Numbered from the stretch's first letter, positions 25,568 to 34,569 are shown. The stretch is DNA of 61,561 nt from Bacteroidales bacterium UBA3743 (GCA_002371265.1 DFGT01000015.1:70174-131734); one strand, 5' to 3'. Numbers and translations are program-made. Notes: generated by a model from the letters alone, not told the origin.

Positions 25568-26137
25568 ATGAAAAAGTTCAACATTCTTTTGATCGCCACT
25601 GTTCTGATCGCAGCCATCACATATCTGTTTGCATTGAGACGCTGCGCTCAAGAAGGAATTGAAATTGAAAGAAACGAGGAAATAAAATCCACGCCTAACA
25701 TAGTCACAGAGGTGAAAAAAATAGGCAAATGGGAATTTCTTTCGATCAAGATAGAGGAATTAGTCGACACCACAAAAGGAGTTTTGTTCAAAGACAAATT
25801 GTCTGCGATCTACTACGGCACTCTGAGATACGGAATTGATTGCAGCAAAGCCGAAAGCGATTGGTTCACACAAAGCGGAGACACCGTGTATGCACGCCTT
25901 CCTGAAGTGTCACTGCTTGATGACTATTTCCTCGATGAAGCCGCCACCACAACCGTTTTTGCATCGGGTTCTTTCACATCCGACGACCGTCGAGACATGA
26001 GAGAGAGAGCCATAAAGCGGATGTTGGAAAAAAGTGAGAAGATGGGATATAAGGAGACTGCCCAAGAAAACGCAAAAGAGCAGATCACTATATTCCTGCA
26101 ACAGTTAGGAATAAAAAATATTGTTTTTATGGACTGA
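25568..26137 (+). CDS. DUF4230 membrane-anchored protein
   Basis: A 189-residue protein with one N-terminal membrane helix (NILLIATVLIAAITYLF) and an outside domain of the DUF4230 family, seen as GKWEFLSIKIEELVDTTKG, LRYGIDCSKAESDW, VYARLPEVSLLD. Function unknown in the family. It sits between two pectin-degrading enzymes but after a strong terminator, so it is not necessarily part of that function. The GH43 gene starts 61 bases after its stop. Confidence 0.72.
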   Translation: MKKFNILLIATVLIAAITYLFALRRCAQEGIEIERNEEIKSTPNIVTEVKKIGKWEFLSIKIEELVDTTKGVLFKDKLSAIYYGTLRYGIDCSKAESDWFTQSGDTVYARLPEVSLLDDYFLDEAATTTVFASGSFTSDDRRDMRERAIKRMLEKSEKMGYKETAQENAKEQITIFLQQLGIKNIVFMD

Positions 26138-26198
26138 CATCAGGATTACGACCAACGCCCATCCTTATGTTCTGCCCTACATAAAAAGGATTTGCATC

Positions 26199-29087
26199 AT
26201 GAAAGATTTCATCAAGATTCTGATCGTAGTGTTGCTTGCAGCGCTGGTTGTAAACAAGATTTGGGCTGGGCAGGTGCCTGTGCACGACCCTTCCATCGTC
26301 GTTGTCTATAAAGACGCACAAGGCAACAGCTACCCCGAGCAAAGCGAAAATAACGACCGCACAAAATACTACTACGTCATGGGGACGCAGCTTGGCGCGG
26401 CATATTCTAAAGATATGCTCGATTGGACTTCGTTCACTCCCTCTTTCGCCATAAACGGAAAAGCCACAACAGACCTCTGCTCAGTGTTTGGAGAAAATGC
26501 AGCATGGTCGGGCTGGAGCAACAACCAAGCCAAACTGAAAGAGAATCTTTGGGCTGCCGACATCATCTGGAACAAAGAGATGAAAAAATGGTGCATGTAC
26601 TACTCCGTCAATGGCGACGACTGGATGAGCAGCATCTGTATGCTTGCCAGCGACAAAATTGAAGGTCCATACCAAAGAGTAGGCTCTGTTGTGTTCGGCG
26701 GAATGGACAGCAAGTCTAATGGAGCGGGAAACAATGATTTCAAAAAGGTGACAGGACAAAACTCAATTCCAAACAGATATTACACTGACGGAGGATGGGG
26801 AGGAATGTACGGATCAAGCTGCATCGACCCCAACGTAATCTACGATGAAAACGGACAATTATGGTTGATCTATGGATCATGGAGCGGCGGAATCTTCGTG
26901 ATTAAACTTGACAATAAAACAGGTCTGCGCGACTACTCTTATAATTATGGATATAATCCCGTAGACGGTGCGGTGTGGGATGGCTCACGTCTCCGCTACG
27001 ACGAATATATGGGTGTTCACATTGCCGGCGGATACTACGTCAGCGGAGAAGGACCATATATTGAATATATGAAGGATGGCGACGGTAATGGATTCTACTA
27101 TCTCTTCATGTCATACGGGTTCTACTCCCCAGAAGGAGGTTACAACATGCGTCTGTTCAGAAGTGACAAAATCACAGGTCCATACAAGGATGTCACAGGC
27201 GACGACGCGGTGTTCCACAAAGCAATCTATCCCAATTATGGCAACGATGTATCTTGTGGAGTGTCGCTGATGCAAAACTACTCTTGGGGCTGGTGGACCA
27301 ACGACAAAAACATCACAGACTACAATCAGGTGGGAGGCGGACAGACTGCCCAAGGCCACAATTCCGCACTGATGGATGAAGACGGGAAATGCTACATCAT
27401 CTACCATGTGAAAGACAACACAGGCAACGGATATGGCTGGCACCACGTTGAAAGCCACCCGATGGTGTTCGCATCCGACGGCTGGCCACTCGTCGCTCCA
27501 TTCGAGACTCGTCTTGGCGAATACACAAACAAAGACACTGTATATAGAGAGCAGGATATCATGGGTGAATACGCAGTGCTCACCCACTCCGCCGTCGACT
27601 ATGCGAAACTTGCATGCAACAAACCAGGCACAATGCGTCTGAACGCCGACCACTCTATCTCTGCAGATTATTCCGGCACTTGGAACTACGACTACGCAAA
27701 TGGGAAACAATTCATCACACTAAAAACTTCCGTCGGCACATTCAACGGCACTCTTATAGACCAAAGAATGGAGGATAACGGAAGAAAAACACTATGTCTG
27801 ACTGCAATGAATCCAGCCAACGAACTATGCATCTGGGCATACCGTCTTCCACAATCAAAATATGGAACGGGAACCATTTTCAAGCCATTTTTCCGCGTAG
27901 GCGACAAAGATCAGACATTGGCATGGAACGAGACAAGCAAATTCTTGAAAGTGGACGCTCCGGCAGGCGATTTTGAGATCACATTCTCATTCCTCAACCA
28001 TAACAAAGGAGCCAATAATTGGGACAACTGGGCTTTGAGATTTGAAGAAAGTTCTGATAATTTCTGGGCTTTGAGAGCCGACGGTTATAGCGTGGAGACT
28101 TTCACCGGCTCTACTGTGACATATTCGAACCCTAAGACTTGGAAAGAGTTTGATGATAAAGATGTCGACGTGAAGATTATCCGACAGGGAGCATCCATAC
28201 ACGTGTCTGCATCTGTGGATGGAAAAGATATTTACGGAGTGCTCTCGAAAAGTTCACCCAAGGGAGTACTGACCATCTATCTTGGTGGAGAGAGCACATA
28301 TTTGGATGTGAAGAAGATGACAGTGGCAAGTCTGAAAGAGAGAGAAATCATCGGAAGCGTCACAAACTATGGAGCATATAAAGATGCGTTCAACACAAAA
28401 AGCGGAGCATCAAAAAGTTTTGACGGGGATTTCCACACTCGCTACTCATTCAACAATTTCCATTCGTCAAACGAGACAAAAAATTGGAACAACTTCATCA
28501 TCAAAAACACGATCAATGGAAAGACTGGATTCATCCGTGCCGACGCATACCAGCTAGACAGCGAAGGCTCCTTCACATTCGACACTTCGTGGGGTGATGA
28601 TTGGGATACATTCATAAAGATGCTCAAGCAAGCCAAAGTAGACATTGACATAGAACGTGTAGGTTCAACAATAACCTACACATGCGATATTCAATCATAC
28701 GACGGACTTTCCGGCAAAATGGTTGTGACGCAAGATGGCATAACAGCACAAAGCATCCAACTTAGTTTGACAGAAGAAGCGTCGCAGATCGACCTGCTTG
28801 AAATTATGGATCTGAAGACGGTGGAGACAGGAATCATCGAGGATCCGACCTCGGTGGAAACCGTAAAAGACGAGAAAACTATTGTATACCCTACTATCAC
28901 AAACAGCATTGTCAAAGTAGTGTTGAATAAAGAAGACGGAATTGCCACACTACACGCATCGGATGGAAAAACAATCGCCAAAAAGAAAGCAGTAAACGGA
29001 ACTGTAGAATTTGACATGAGCAATCAGCCAAACGGAGTGTATGTCGTGGTGGCTGATGGGAAAGCGGAAAAAATCATAAGGAAATAA
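26199..29087 (+). CDS. Secreted GH43 arabinan-degrading enzyme, T9SS cargo
   Basis: A 962-residue exported glycoside hydrolase. After a signal sequence (FIKILIVVLLAALVVNKIWA), VHDPSIVVV gives the first catalytic Asp of the GH43 five-blade propeller, and GSSCIDPNVIYDENGQLWL and GPYIEYMKDGDG follow (the latter with the acid Glu). The closest pattern is arabinan endo-1,5-alpha-L-arabinosidase. Two laminin-G/concanavalin-like carbohydrate modules follow (FEITFSFLNHNKGANNWDNW and the related WNNFIIKNTINGKTGF), and a T9SS sorting domain closes the chain (NGVYVVVADGKAEKIIRK). ATG 26199, with AAAAAGGA upstream, is chosen over an in-frame start 78 bases earlier inside the DUF4230 gene. Bases 29088-29103 just after the stop match the end of the dispersed element. 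Confidence 0.85.
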   Translation: MKDFIKILIVVLLAALVVNKIWAGQVPVHDPSIVVVYKDAQGNSYPEQSENNDRTKYYYVMGTQLGAAYSKDMLDWTSFTPSFAINGKATTDLCSVFGENAAWSGWSNNQAKLKENLWAADIIWNKEMKKWCMYYSVNGDDWMSSICMLASDKIEGPYQRVGSVVFGGMDSKSNGAGNNDFKKVTGQNSIPNRYYTDGGWGGMYGSSCIDPNVIYDENGQLWLIYGSWSGGIFVIKLDNKTGLRDYSYNYGYNPVDGAVWDGSRLRYDEYMGVHIAGGYYVSGEGPYIEYMKDGDGNGFYYLFMSYGFYSPEGGYNMRLFRSDKITGPYKDVTGDDAVFHKAIYPNYGNDVSCGVSLMQNYSWGWWTNDKNITDYNQVGGGQTAQGHNSALMDEDGKCYIIYHVKDNTGNGYGWHHVESHPMVFASDGWPLVAPFETRLGEYTNKDTVYREQDIMGEYAVLTHSAVDYAKLACNKPGTMRLNADHSISADYSGTWNYDYANGKQFITLKTSVGTFNGTLIDQRMEDNGRKTLCLTAMNPANELCIWAYRLPQSKYGTGTIFKPFFRVGDKDQTLAWNETSKFLKVDAPAGDFEITFSFLNHNKGANNWDNWALRFEESSDNFWALRADGYSVETFTGSTVTYSNPKTWKEFDDKDVDVKIIRQGASIHVSASVDGKDIYGVLSKSSPKGVLTIYLGGESTYLDVKKMTVASLKEREIIGSVTNYGAYKDAFNTKSGASKSFDGDFHTRYSFNNFHSSNETKNWNNFIIKNTINGKTGFIRADAYQLDSEGSFTFDTSWGDDWDTFIKMLKQAKVDIDIERVGSTITYTCDIQSYDGLSGKMVVTQDGITAQSIQLSLTEEASQIDLLEIMDLKTVETGIIEDPTSVETVKDEKTIVYPTITNSIVKVVLNKEDGIATLHASDGKTIAKKKAVNGTVEFDMSNQPNGVYVVVADGKAEKIIRK

Positions 29088-29103
29088 TTTAACAATCCTC
29101 ATT
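29088..29103 (+). repeat. Partial copy of the dispersed element tail
   Basis: TTTAACAATCCTCATT directly after the GH43 stop codon matches the 3' end of the dispersed element (TTAACAATCCTCA). The hairpin part is absent. Confidence 0.5.
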
Positions 29104-29146
29104 TTTTCTCCTCGTCGAATTGACATTATTTAATTAGTTTCAGGAA

Positions 29147-29176
29147 GGATAGTTTGTCCGTTGTGGCAAACTATCC
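29147..29176 (+). terminator. Terminator after GH43
   Basis: GGATAGTTTG, 10-nt loop, CAAACTATCC, then ATATTTTCTT. Confidence 0.8.
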
Positions 29177-29266
29177 ATATTTTCTTAAATATCAGACATA
29201 ATATGAAAATCTTTAGTTGCTTGAAAATATTATAGTATTTTTAAAAATAAGCTTAAACAGTTTTGT

Positions 29267-29274
29267 TATCTTTG
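29267..29274 (+). promoter_or_regulatory. -7 box for the outer-membrane protein gene
   Basis: TATCTTTG, 23 bases before the ATG at 29298; it rules out the longer in-frame start at 29217. Confidence 0.65.
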
Positions 29275-29297
29275 TAAGGATTTTAATGATTAATGTA

Positions 29298-30026
29298 ATG
29301 AAAAATGCAATTCTAAAAACTGTTTTCAGTTCACTCCTATTATTAGGAACATCATCAATTTGTCACGCCAAACCAGAGCATCGAATCTCAATTGGAGCTG
29401 GAGTTTTAAGCTATATATATATAAATGAAATATGTGATGAACACGCAGATGTAGAATTGGCGCCACCATATTTTGGAGGAAACAAAATCATAGAATATTC
29501 AACATACGAATATGCGTGGAGAGACCTACAGTCATTGCCCATCACAGCCAATCTTCACTATGAATGCACACTAGGCAAACATTTTGGCATTGGATTATGT
29601 GTCGGTTACGAGCATCAAAAGATGGATCTTGACATTAATGTATACACGTATACAGGAGAAAAAATAACCCCATATGGAATCTATGATAACTATGACATAA
29701 CAAAAAAATCTGGGAAACTCGACAGACGATTTTTTTATGCCATGCCAGAGGCCACATTATATTATTTCAAGAAAGAGCATGTTTCGATGTATGGAAAGCT
29801 AGCAGCAGGTATAAGTTTTTCTAAAATAAAAAGAGAAAATGCCGACGAAGAAACAAGAGGAACCAGATTCAAGAACCAACATTTCAGTGGTCAAGTTTCA
29901 CCTGTCTGTCTTGAGATCGGGAACAAAAATATATGTGGATTCATGGAATACGGATTCGGGCATCAAGGCATAGCTCAATTTGGTGTGAAGCATACATTCA
30001 AGAAAAAAAATGAATCCGCTAAATAA
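29298..30026 (+). CDS. Probable outer-membrane beta-barrel protein
   Basis: A 242-residue protein with a signal peptide (LKTVFSSLLLLGTSSICHA) and alternating hydrophobic/polar strands (HRISIGAGVLSYIYI, FGIGLCVGYEHQ, SMYGKLAAGISFS, PVCLEIGNKNICGFMEYGFG) that end in an aromatic residue (VKHTFKKKNESAK after a final strand). This fits a small OmpW/porin-family barrel with about eight strands. No specific family is recognised. It is transcribed alone from its own promoter with a 12-bp hairpin downstream. Confidence 0.65.
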   Translation: MKNAILKTVFSSLLLLGTSSICHAKPEHRISIGAGVLSYIYINEICDEHADVELAPPYFGGNKIIEYSTYEYAWRDLQSLPITANLHYECTLGKHFGIGLCVGYEHQKMDLDINVYTYTGEKITPYGIYDNYDITKKSGKLDRRFFYAMPEATLYYFKKEHVSMYGKLAAGISFSKIKRENADEETRGTRFKNQHFSGQVSPVCLEIGNKNICGFMEYGFGHQGIAQFGVKHTFKKKNESAK

Positions 30027-30384
30027 TGAATAATTATAAATAAAAGCACATAGTATGGGCAGGCACAACACCTGCCCATACTCATAACAAAAAGTCTGTT
30101 GCAGACTATATATTCCACGAAAAGTACACAACAATTCCGTCGCACCCGAACAAACATAGATATTCAAAACAAATCATAACAAATCGAAAGAATATGCTAA
30201 ACAACATTTACAGTCTGTTAAAAACGAGAAATATTTTCTAACAACCCGTTATTTTTATGGCAAAAAGTTTTTCAATCTAAAAAAATAAATATATTTGCAT
30301 AAACAAAAGCGTGGGTAACTATGCTTTGAGAGATAGAATAAAGGAAAATTAAAAAAAATTAATACCACAATAAAAAAACACGCT
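30027..30384 (+). other. Gap with hairpin and ATP synthase promoter and leader
   Basis: No gene. A perfect 12-bp hairpin AGTATGGGCAGG / CCTGCCCATACT (30052-30082, loop CACAACA) lacks a T-run and may be the 3' end of the barrel gene. TATATTTG at 30290-30297 is the -7 box of the ATP synthase operon, giving a leader of about 80 nt before atpD. Confidence 0.65.
30290..30297 (+). promoter_or_regulatory. -7 box of the ATP synthase operon
   Basis: TATATTTG, 87 bases before the atpD ATG. It is the only clear TAnnTTTG box in the gap. Confidence 0.65.
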
Positions 30385-31890
30385 ATGTCTGAAATTTATG
30401 GTGAAATAATCCAGGTTATTGGACCGGTAGTCGATGTCAGTTTTGCTGAAGTGGATGCAACATTACCACAGATTCACGATGCCCTAGAGGTGGAACGTGA
30501 AGGACAATCTCCATTGATTATAGAGTGTCAGCAGCACATTGGTGAGCGTTCGATTCGTACAATCGCCATGGACTCAACTGATGGATTAAAAAGAGGATTA
30601 AAGGTAAAGGCATTGGGTTCTCCAATTTCTGTACCGATGGGTGAACAAGTAAAAGGACGTTTGTTGAATGTCGTAGGAGCTCCAGTTGATGGAATGAAGA
30701 CATTTGAGAATGTACAGCGTTCACCAATTCATAGAGAGGCTCCAAAGTTTGACGAGCTAGCAACATCAAAGGAAATCCTATTTACAGGTATTAAGGTGAT
30801 CGACCTTTTGGTTCCTTACCTAAAAGGAGGAAAGATCGGTTTGTTCGGTGGTGCCGGAGTAGGAAAGACAGTGCTTATCATGGAGCTTATCAACAACATC
30901 GCAAAGGGATACAACGGTTATTCAGTGTTTGCGGGAGTTGGAGAGCGTACTCGTGAGGGTAACGACTTGCTTCGAGAGATGATCGAGTCAAACATCATCC
31001 GTTACGGCGAAGAATTTAAGAAATCGATGGAAGAAGGAGATTGGGATCTTTCTAAGATCGACTACAACGAACTAGCGAAATCACAGGCAACATTGGTTTA
31101 CGGACAGATGAATGAGCCACCAGGAGCACGTTCATCAGTTGCATTGTCTGGTTTGACAGTGGCTGAAACATTCCGTGATTCAGGTCAGGGTGGTAAGGAT
31201 ATCTTGTTCTTCGTGGACAATATCTTCCGTTTCACACAGGCAGGATCAGAGGTATCAGCGTTGCTAGGACGTATGCCATCAGCCGTAGGTTACCAGCCTA
31301 CATTGGCATCCGAGATGGGACGTATGCAGGAGCGTATCACATCAACAAAGAACGGATCTATCACTGCCGTTGAGGCCGTTTATGTGCCAGCCGACGACTT
31401 GACTGACCCAGCTCCAGCAACAACATTCTCGCACTTGGACGCAACAACAGTGTTGAGCCGTAAGATCGCCGAGCTAGGTATCTATCCAGCTGTAGACCCA
31501 CTAGATTCAACATCACGTATCTTGGATCCAAACGTAATCGGTAACGCTCACTACGAGTGTGCTCAGAACGTTAAGCAGATACTTCAGAAGTACAAGGAGT
31601 TGCAGGATATCATCGCAATCCTAGGTATGGAGGAGTTGTCTGAGCAGGACAAGTTGATCGTGGCTCGTGCTCGTAGAATCCAGAGATTCTTGTCTCAGCC
31701 ATTCCACGTAGCGTCACAGTTTACTGGTCTTCCAGGTGTGATGGTTCCAATTGAGGAGACAATTAAAGGCTTTAATGCTATTATCAATGGTGAAGTTGAT
31801 GATCTTCCAGAGCAGGCATTCTTGAATGTCGGAACAATCGACGACGCTAAGGAGAAGGCAAGAAAGTTGATGTCACAGGTTGTTAAATAA
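30385..31890 (+). CDS. atpD: F1F0 ATP synthase subunit beta
   Basis: The 501-residue catalytic subunit of F1. The P-loop GGAGVGKTVL (about residues 152-161), GERTREGNDL, and the ALLGRMPSAVGYQPTL segment are all present, with catalytic Glu in GERTREG. Length is normal for Bacteroidota (about 500-510). It heads the operon, the typical order in this phylum, where beta and epsilon precede the F0 genes. atpC follows after 8 bases. The codon use is biased and the sequence highly conserved, as expected of a strongly expressed gene. Confidence 0.97.
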   Translation: MSEIYGEIIQVIGPVVDVSFAEVDATLPQIHDALEVEREGQSPLIIECQQHIGERSIRTIAMDSTDGLKRGLKVKALGSPISVPMGEQVKGRLLNVVGAPVDGMKTFENVQRSPIHREAPKFDELATSKEILFTGIKVIDLLVPYLKGGKIGLFGGAGVGKTVLIMELINNIAKGYNGYSVFAGVGERTREGNDLLREMIESNIIRYGEEFKKSMEEGDWDLSKIDYNELAKSQATLVYGQMNEPPGARSSVALSGLTVAETFRDSGQGGKDILFFVDNIFRFTQAGSEVSALLGRMPSAVGYQPTLASEMGRMQERITSTKNGSITAVEAVYVPADDLTDPAPATTFSHLDATTVLSRKIAELGIYPAVDPLDSTSRILDPNVIGNAHYECAQNVKQILQKYKELQDIIAILGMEELSEQDKLIVARARRIQRFLSQPFHVASQFTGLPGVMVPIEETIKGFNAIINGEVDDLPEQAFLNVGTIDDAKEKARKLMSQVVK

Positions 31891-31898
31891 GAATCAGC

Positions 31899-32144
31899 AT
31901 GAAATTAGATATCATTTCACCAGATAAACTGATTTTTTCAGGAGACGTGGAAAGTGTAAAACTTCCAGGTACAGGCGGAGGTTTTGAGGTTCTGCCACAC
32001 CATGCAGCCATCATCTCGTCGCTAAAAGAGGGAGATATCGTCTATGTATCAAATGGCGAGTCGACAACTCTTCGTGTAGACGGTGGTTTTGCAGAGGTAA
32101 GAAACGACGAAATTTCAGTCTGTGTAGAAAAAGTATTGGGATAA
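31899..32144 (+). CDS. atpC: ATP synthase subunit epsilon, short form
   Basis: An 81-residue F1 epsilon subunit (MKLDIISPDKLIFSGDVESVKLPG, FEVLPHHAAIIS). It comprises only the N-terminal beta-sandwich; the C-terminal two-helix domain that inhibits the enzyme in E. coli (139 residues) is absent. Short epsilon subunits are usual in Bacteroidota, so this is a lineage trait rather than damage. It couples the central stalk to the c ring. Inhibition by an extended epsilon C terminus is therefore not available. Confidence 0.93.
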   Translation: MKLDIISPDKLIFSGDVESVKLPGTGGGFEVLPHHAAIISSLKEGDIVYVSNGESTTLRVDGGFAEVRNDEISVCVEKVLG

Positions 32145-32150
32145 GAGGTG

Positions 32151-32561
32151 ATGAATAGAGAGAATTATAAGAAAAACATTGTCATTTCCAATTTGGCGTT
32201 GGCGGCACTGCTCTACTCTATCGGTAAATTAGTGTTCACAATCAAACCAGAGTTTGGATTCACCATGTTTCCTACAATTCCCGCATTCTTCTTCTTGTTG
32301 ACATTACTAATTCTAATTTCAATCACAAAAGCGGCGATTGTAGACGCGAAGAAATTCCACATGAAGTATCTGATAACTCGCACCGTCAAACTCATATTAT
32401 TAGTTGCGTTTTGCCTAGTGTATGTGATGTGCAACGGAGAGAACAACATCAGTTTCATATCTTCAGTCGTTGTCTGTTATTTATGCTACACTGTTTATGA
32501 AGCATTTATCTTGAAGAAATTCAACGATATGCTGTCTAAAGAGAATAGCGAAGTAGAATAA
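32151..32561 (+). CDS. Small membrane protein in the AtpI position
   Basis: A 136-residue protein with four likely membrane helices (NLALAALLYSIGKLVF, FPTIPAFFFLLTLLILISI, RTVKLILLVAFCLVYVM, SFISSVVVCYLCYTVYEAF). Its position between atpC and atpB matches the AtpI-like assembly factor of other operons, which helps build the c ring, although sequence similarity to AtpI is not clear. ATG at 32151 is preferred to GTG at 32148; AAGAGG lies just upstream. It begins 6 bases after atpC and ends 15 before atpB. Confidence 0.65.
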   Translation: MNRENYKKNIVISNLALAALLYSIGKLVFTIKPEFGFTMFPTIPAFFFLLTLLILISITKAAIVDAKKFHMKYLITRTVKLILLVAFCLVYVMCNGENNISFISSVVVCYLCYTVYEAFILKKFNDMLSKENSEVE

Positions 32562-32576
32562 TAAAAAAAGATTCGC

Positions 32577-33638
32577 ATGAATTTGTTCAGTAAAATAATA
32601 ACAATCCTGATGATTCTGTTTGCGCCACTTGTGGCACAGGCGAATGAGCATCAAGAGTCCGAAGGCGAAGGCAAAGTCGACGTCAAGGAATTGGTGTTCG
32701 GACATATCGGAGACTCATATTCATGGCATATAATCGGCGACATTGCCATTCCATTGCCATGTATAGTGTATGGTCAGAATGGCTTGGATGTGTTCATGTC
32801 GAGTAAACTAGGCCACGGAGGTCATTACACAGAGTACAACGGTTACACAATTGCAGCAGAGGGTCAGCCAAATGCAGGCAAGATCGTTGAGGTAAGCACA
32901 GGAGAGCGTCCATGGGACATCTCAATCACGAAAAATGTGCTGTTCCTTTTCATCAGTTCAGGTTTGATGCTATGGATTTTCTTGAGTATCTCTAAAAGAT
33001 ATAAAGAAGACTATTGGAGAAAGCCAGAAGGCAAGCAGGCATTTTTGGAGCCACTCATTGTAATGATTGAGAAAGATGTGATCGAGCCATGTGTTGGTAA
33101 GAACGTTGAGAAATTCAGTCCATTCTTGCTTACAGTGTTCTTCTTCATCATGATTAACAACTACTTAGGACTAATTCCTATTTTTGGATCAAACTTGACA
33201 GGAAACATTGCATGCACAATGGTATTGGCAGTTTTCACATTCTTGGTGACAAACTTCAAAGGAGGCACAAAGCATTATTGGCTTGAGATGGTCAACCCAG
33301 AAGTTCCATTGTGGTTGAAGTTACCGATTCCATTGATGCCATTGATTGAGATCATCGGTATGTTCACAAAGCCAATCGCATTGTGTATTCGTCTCTTCGC
33401 CAACATGTTGGCAGGACACGTGATGCAGTTAGTGCTTATCGGATTGATTTTCATCTTCTCAATTAATGTGGGAATTGGAAGTGGAGCTTATGGAGTATCA
33501 ATACTATCATGTGCATTGGTAATCTTCATGACATTGCTTGAGTGCTTGGTTTGCTTCATTCAGGCATACGTGTTCACTACCCTATCCGCATTGTTCATCG
33601 GTTTGGCACAAGTTGAGCCACACGAGGAGCACAAATAA
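32577..33638 (+). CDS. atpB: ATP synthase subunit a
   Basis: A 353-residue F0 subunit forming the ion half-channels. The C-terminal part has the signature helix with the essential Arg (ALCIRLFANMLAGHVM) and MPLIEIIGMFTKPIA. Compared with E. coli (271 residues) it carries a long N-terminal extension that begins with a signal-like segment (IITILMILFAPLVAQANE) and a periplasmic stretch rich in His and Glu. Such extensions are common in Bacteroidota. It is followed by an unusually long 137-base gap with two hairpins before atpE. Confidence 0.95.
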   Translation: MNLFSKIITILMILFAPLVAQANEHQESEGEGKVDVKELVFGHIGDSYSWHIIGDIAIPLPCIVYGQNGLDVFMSSKLGHGGHYTEYNGYTIAAEGQPNAGKIVEVSTGERPWDISITKNVLFLFISSGLMLWIFLSISKRYKEDYWRKPEGKQAFLEPLIVMIEKDVIEPCVGKNVEKFSPFLLTVFFFIMINNYLGLIPIFGSNLTGNIACTMVLAVFTFLVTNFKGGTKHYWLEMVNPEVPLWLKLPIPLMPLIEIIGMFTKPIALCIRLFANMLAGHVMQLVLIGLIFIFSINVGIGSGAYGVSILSCALVIFMTLLECLVCFIQAYVFTTLSALFIGLAQVEPHEEHK

Positions 33639-33645
33639 ACTGTAG

Positions 33646-33698
33646 AGACGCACGGTCGTGCGTCTAATACAAAAAAACAGACGCACGGTCGCGCGTCT
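33646..33698. repeat. Two hairpins in the atpB-atpE gap
   Basis: 33646-33665 contains AGACGCACG-GT-CGTGCGTCT and 33679-33698 a near copy with one changed base (GCGCGTCT), after TGTAG. Both belong to the TAGAGACG-type palindrome family seen elsewhere in the window. They lie inside the operon, where all other gaps are 5-37 bases. Confidence 0.85.
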
Positions 33699-33775
33699 AA
33701 CAAAAACAAAAACACATTGTCGCTATAAAACAACGACATAACAAATAGAAATAAAAACAAAAAAAATTTAATACT

Positions 33776-34042
33776 ATGTTATCATTAGCAATTTTGGCTC
33801 AAATTTCGGAGGTAGCCGCTCCAGCATTGTTAGCAAAAGCAGGTGCAACAATTGGTGCAGGTATCGCAGTTATCGGTGCAGGTCTTGGTATCGGTAAGAT
33901 TGGTGGTTCAGCAATGGAAGCTATGGGACGTCAGCCAGAAGCTGCAGGCGAGATCCGTAACAACATGATCGTTGCTGCCGCTCTTGTGGAAGGTGTTGCA
34001 TTCCTTGCCATCATCGTATGTATCTTGGCTCTATTCGTATAA
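33776..34042 (+). CDS. atpE: ATP synthase subunit c
   Basis: An 88-residue two-helix proteolipid of the c ring: first helix GATIGAGIAVIGAGLGIGKIGG, the polar loop with GRQPEAAGEI, and second helix with the ion-binding Glu in AALVEGVAFLAI. At the places of the Na+ ligands of Ilyobacter-type rings (Gln in helix 1 and Ser after the Glu), this protein has Ile and Gly, so it looks proton-coupled. The c subunit is needed in about ten copies, and its gene stands after the hairpin-containing gap. Confidence 0.95.
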   Translation: MLSLAILAQISEVAAPALLAKAGATIGAGIAVIGAGLGIGKIGGSAMEAMGRQPEAAGEIRNNMIVAAALVEGVAFLAIIVCILALFV

Positions 34043-34063
34043 TAGAAATAAAAATTCATCTAC

Positions 34064-34564
34064 ATGGAACTATTGACCCCTGACTTCGGTTTGGTCTTCT
34101 GGATGGTGATATGCTTCACTGCCGTCTTATTCATCTTGGGTAAGTACGGTTGGCCAGTTATCGTCGGGATGATCAATAAGCGAAGTGACGAAATCGAAGA
34201 ATCAATCTTGAAGGCTAACGAGGCAAACGCTCGTCTTGCGGGAACAAACGCAGAGACAGAGAGATTGCTTGCCGAGGCAAAGAACGAGAGATTGGAACTA
34301 TTAAAAGAAGCTTCTAAGCAGAAAGATCAGATCATCGCCGACGCAAAGGCAGAAGCAGCTAAGAAGGCGCAGGATTTGCTTGATAAAGCTAAAGAAGACA
34401 TCCAATTGGAGCGAGACAACGCAATCAAAGAGATTCGCACTCAGGTTGCAGAGTTGTCTGTAAGTATCGCTGAAAAGGTGGTACGTGAGAAGCTTACTGG
34501 CGACAAAGCCGGTCTTGATATGATCAACAAGCTTTTGGATGAAGTAAATATCGCTAAATCGTAA
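34064..34564 (+). CDS. atpF: ATP synthase subunit b
   Basis: A 166-residue peripheral stalk subunit with an N-terminal membrane helix (FGLVFWMVICFTAVLFILGKYGW) and a long charged coiled coil (residues about 35-150) containing repeated Glu/Lys/Ala heptads. It begins 21 bases after atpE and is followed 5 bases later by atpH. The length and topology are standard. Confidence 0.93.
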   Translation: MELLTPDFGLVFWMVICFTAVLFILGKYGWPVIVGMINKRSDEIEESILKANEANARLAGTNAETERLLAEAKNERLELLKEASKQKDQIIADAKAEAAKKAQDLLDKAKEDIQLERDNAIKEIRTQVAELSVSIAEKVVREKLTGDKAGLDMINKLLDEVNIAKS

Positions 34565-34569
34565 AACTG

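Noticed and set aside
23556..29087. Polysaccharide utilisation locus
   Set aside because: No SusC/SusD pair, sensor or transporter was found between or beside the two enzymes.
29217..29297. Upstream start of the outer-membrane protein
   Set aside because: It precedes the TATCTTTG promoter box and hides the signal peptide.
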